Source: JAZDCZ01 sp046757925 (GTDB lineage: Bacteria > Gemmatimonadota > Gemmatimonadetes > Gemmatimonadales > GWC2-71-9). Taken from it: a stretch of 16,192 nt of DNA. Below the pieces are notes generated by a model. It worked only from the letters and a program-made list of their open reading frames with translations. It did not search any database and had not been told where the DNA came from. The position numbers and the translations under genes were made by a program. Location: NCBI GenBank assembly GCA_046757925.1, contig JBHHZE010000063.1, forward strand, positions 1 through 16,192. Reading direction: 5' to 3'. This document shows positions 15,701 through 16,192 of this stretch, piece by piece (position 1 is the first letter of the stretch; each line of letters opens with the position of its first letter).

Positions 15701-16019
15701 GTACGCCAAGCTCCAGGCCGTAGAGGACAAGATACTGCAACCCATTGCGGCCGAAGGCGACTCCAAGTCGTTCAGGTTCCCCAATCGCCTGTACAGCAAG
15801 CTGTCGGTCTTGGCGGGTGACGTGGCGAACTCGGTTGATTTCGCGCCCAACGCACAGCAGCGGGAAGTGCACGATGTCTTGAAGGCCCGCATGCTCGAGT
15901 ACCAGGCCGAACTCAAGCAGGTGCTCGACACCGATCTTGCTGCGTTCAACAGGCTGGTGAGAGATCGGAACATGGTCGGGGTGATTACTACAACCGACGG
16001 TGGGGCGGGGCGGCACTAG
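12798..16019 (+). CDS. Large secreted Asp-box (BNR/VPS10-like) beta-propeller protein
   Basis: This 1073-residue exported protein has a signal peptide ending at about A34 (TNAVA before QQ). GAGG lies 6 nt upstream of the ATG, confirming the start. At least nine Asp-box motifs S/T-x-D-x-G-x-x-W are visible at about 82-89, 136-143, 187-194, 245-252, 297-304, 531-538, 597-604, 652-659 and 698-705, with degenerate ones between 342 and 390. They indicate two stacked or one very large beta-propeller of the sortilin/VPS10 or sialidase-like type. Residues about 795-905 form Ig/FlgD-like beta-sandwich segments (GKVQVSILNDRGETIRTLEG; PGTYTAKLTVG), and the rest is helical, perhaps coiled coil. Such proteins are often labelled glycosyl hydrolase, but I see no catalytic residues that prove this. 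A binding or scaffold role at the cell surface is equally likely. Confidence 0.9.
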   Translation: MRFMTWVVRNVSSRTLLATAISIITLGGFTNAVAQQITPDLYSGLKYRYIGPIGNRTSAVVGVPGDPMVYYVGASSGGIFKSVDAGLNWTPIFDDQPAQSIGALAIAPSDPNIVWAGTGEAWVRSNISIGNGVYKSTDAGRTWQHMGLDRTGRIGRIVIDPRDPNIVHVAAVGHSYGPQQERGVFRTTDGGKTWEHTLFVDENTGAFEIAMNPSNPRILFAGTWPLVIRTWGRESGGPGGGIYRSRDGGATWQRLEGHGLPKPPIGKVGLAIAPSNPEVVYALMETGHPNRGVLWRSHDGGDNWTLVSYDRILNERPHYASRVMVSPADENEVYFAANSHSISYDGGVTTERSGWGGDTHDMWADPLIPDRMMISSDGGAMITLNRGKSWNRIALPDAQMYHVSVDNQVPYYVYGGMQDRGSWKGPSTEGLGRGRFRRGPSQWAPTAGGESGFIVVDPVDHNIVWGGSYMGGLTKVDYRTGFVRSVKVWPEADYGASAGEVKYRFNWTFPITISPHDHNKVYVGSQYVHQTTDGGESWTIISPDLSTNDPSKLVSSGGLTKDNIGVEYAELVFAIAESPLEAGLIWAGTNDGLVHVTRDGGGTWTNVTKNIPDLPEWGTVSNIEPSRYDAGTAYITVDFHQMNNRDPFIYKTTDYGKSWKSISSDIPKSVFSYVHWIAEDPVRQGLLYVGTENAIYVSFDDGRHWLPLQNNLPHAPVHHMVVQEQFNDLVLATYGRGFWIMDDITPLQQLTNDVLASDAHLFQPRPAYRMHSVTGGPRGNATAYINYYLKSKPTGKVQVSILNDRGETIRTLEGTKRPGINRVRWDLRHEPVKQARLRTKPPGNPHVVEEKRFRTTWEREGWFPILSWGTGGGFQGIMVAPGTYTAKLTVGDSEYTQQLVVRKDPRSEGTVADIQAQVALQLELRDDIKTTAGMIDDIEGIKKQLNDLKDALDGDDGAAVVVRGADSLYAKLQAVEDKILQPIAAEGDSKSFRFPNRLYSKLSVLAGDVANSVDFAPNAQQREVHDVLKARMLEYQAELKQVLDTDLAAFNRLVRDRNMVGVITTTDGGAGRH

Positions 16020-16020
16020 A

Positions 16021-16041
16021 GGACGTCCATGGGGTATACCC
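16021..16041. promoter_or_regulatory. Two adjacent short palindromes between exported-protein genes
   Basis: GGACGTCC (16021-16028) and GGGTATACCC (16032-16041) are perfect palindromes directly after the stop at 16019 and about 40 bp before the next start. They could be operator half-structures or nothing more than chance. Both are too short to act as terminator hairpins. Confidence 0.25.
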
Positions 16042-16080
16042 GTTGGTCCCTTCACCGATCAGCATGATAGGCGGTGAGAA

Positions 16081-16192
16081 ATGGGTAGAGCCGGTCTCTA
16101 TGTGTTACTGCTGTTAACTGTCGCACAACTTCTGAGGGCCCAGGAAGGAGCGCCGGAGCGATCGGCCCCATCCCAGGTGGCTTTTTGGGCTG
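16081..16192 (+). CDS. Exported protein, N-terminal part (cut by window end)
   Basis: An open frame of 37 codons from ATG 16081 to the window end begins MGRAGLYVLLLLTVAQLLRA followed by QEGAPERS. It reads as a typical signal peptide with a cleavage site after LRA. A purine-rich GGCGGTGAG sits a few bases upstream as ribosome binding site. The gene is 61 bp after the propeller gene on the same strand and may be co-transcribed. No domain is visible in the piece present, so no function is assigned. Confidence 0.65.
   Translation, partial: MGRAGLYVLLLLTVAQLLRAQEGAPERSAPSQVAFWA

Noticed and set aside
14118..16055. Minus-strand open frame of 645 codons opposite the propeller gene
   Set aside because: It lies wholly opposite a gene with clear signal peptide and Asp-box repeats. 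Its translation is rich in Arg, His and Val without any recognisable motif, as expected from a codon-biased GC-rich antisense frame.

Overview
The window looks like a piece of a Gemmatimonadota-type (or closely allied) bacterial chromosome. GC content is fairly high. The signature families are Hanks-type Ser/Thr kinases with the GEGGMATVYLA...HPHILPLFDSG wording joined to TolB-like propeller or TolB-like/TPR sensor modules, a secreted sulfatase lipoprotein, and a very large secreted Asp-box (BNR/VPS10-like) propeller protein. The taxonomic call is inferred from protein style only; no rRNA or tRNA gene is present.

Layout. Positions 1-5456 hold three tandem paralogous kinase genes on the + strand. 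The first is a membrane kinase with an extracytoplasmic TolB-type propeller, cut by the window edge. The second is an intact soluble kinase with a TolB-like domain and TPRs. The third is a short remnant in which the kinase N-lobe is joined directly to the C-terminal tail of a TPR kinase. Kinases 1 and 2 carry an in-frame GC-rich palindromic insertion in the same kinase loop, and the deletion point of the third lies at the edge of that loop.

Positions 5073-9410 read as one operon with 1, 1 and 22 bp gaps: kinase remnant, sulfatase lipoprotein, cysteine synthase-rhodanese fusion, and an M19-type dipeptidase-like protein. A good sigma70-like promoter (TCGACA-N17-TATATT) lies directly in front of the remnant. 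A sulfur-scavenging role for the set (sulfate-ester cleavage, cysteine synthesis, sulfur transfer, possibly dipeptide hydrolysis) is attractive but is inference.

Positions 9411-12797 are more accessory in character: a hicB-hicA toxin-antitoxin pair (antitoxin first), a convergent secreted M20 peptidase, and an AAA/DUF4143 ATPase on the minus strand with a more AT-rich upstream region. The 244 bp divergent intergenic region holds two clear inverted repeats. Positions 12798-16019 encode the 1073-residue secreted propeller protein, and the window ends inside a second exported protein starting at 16081.
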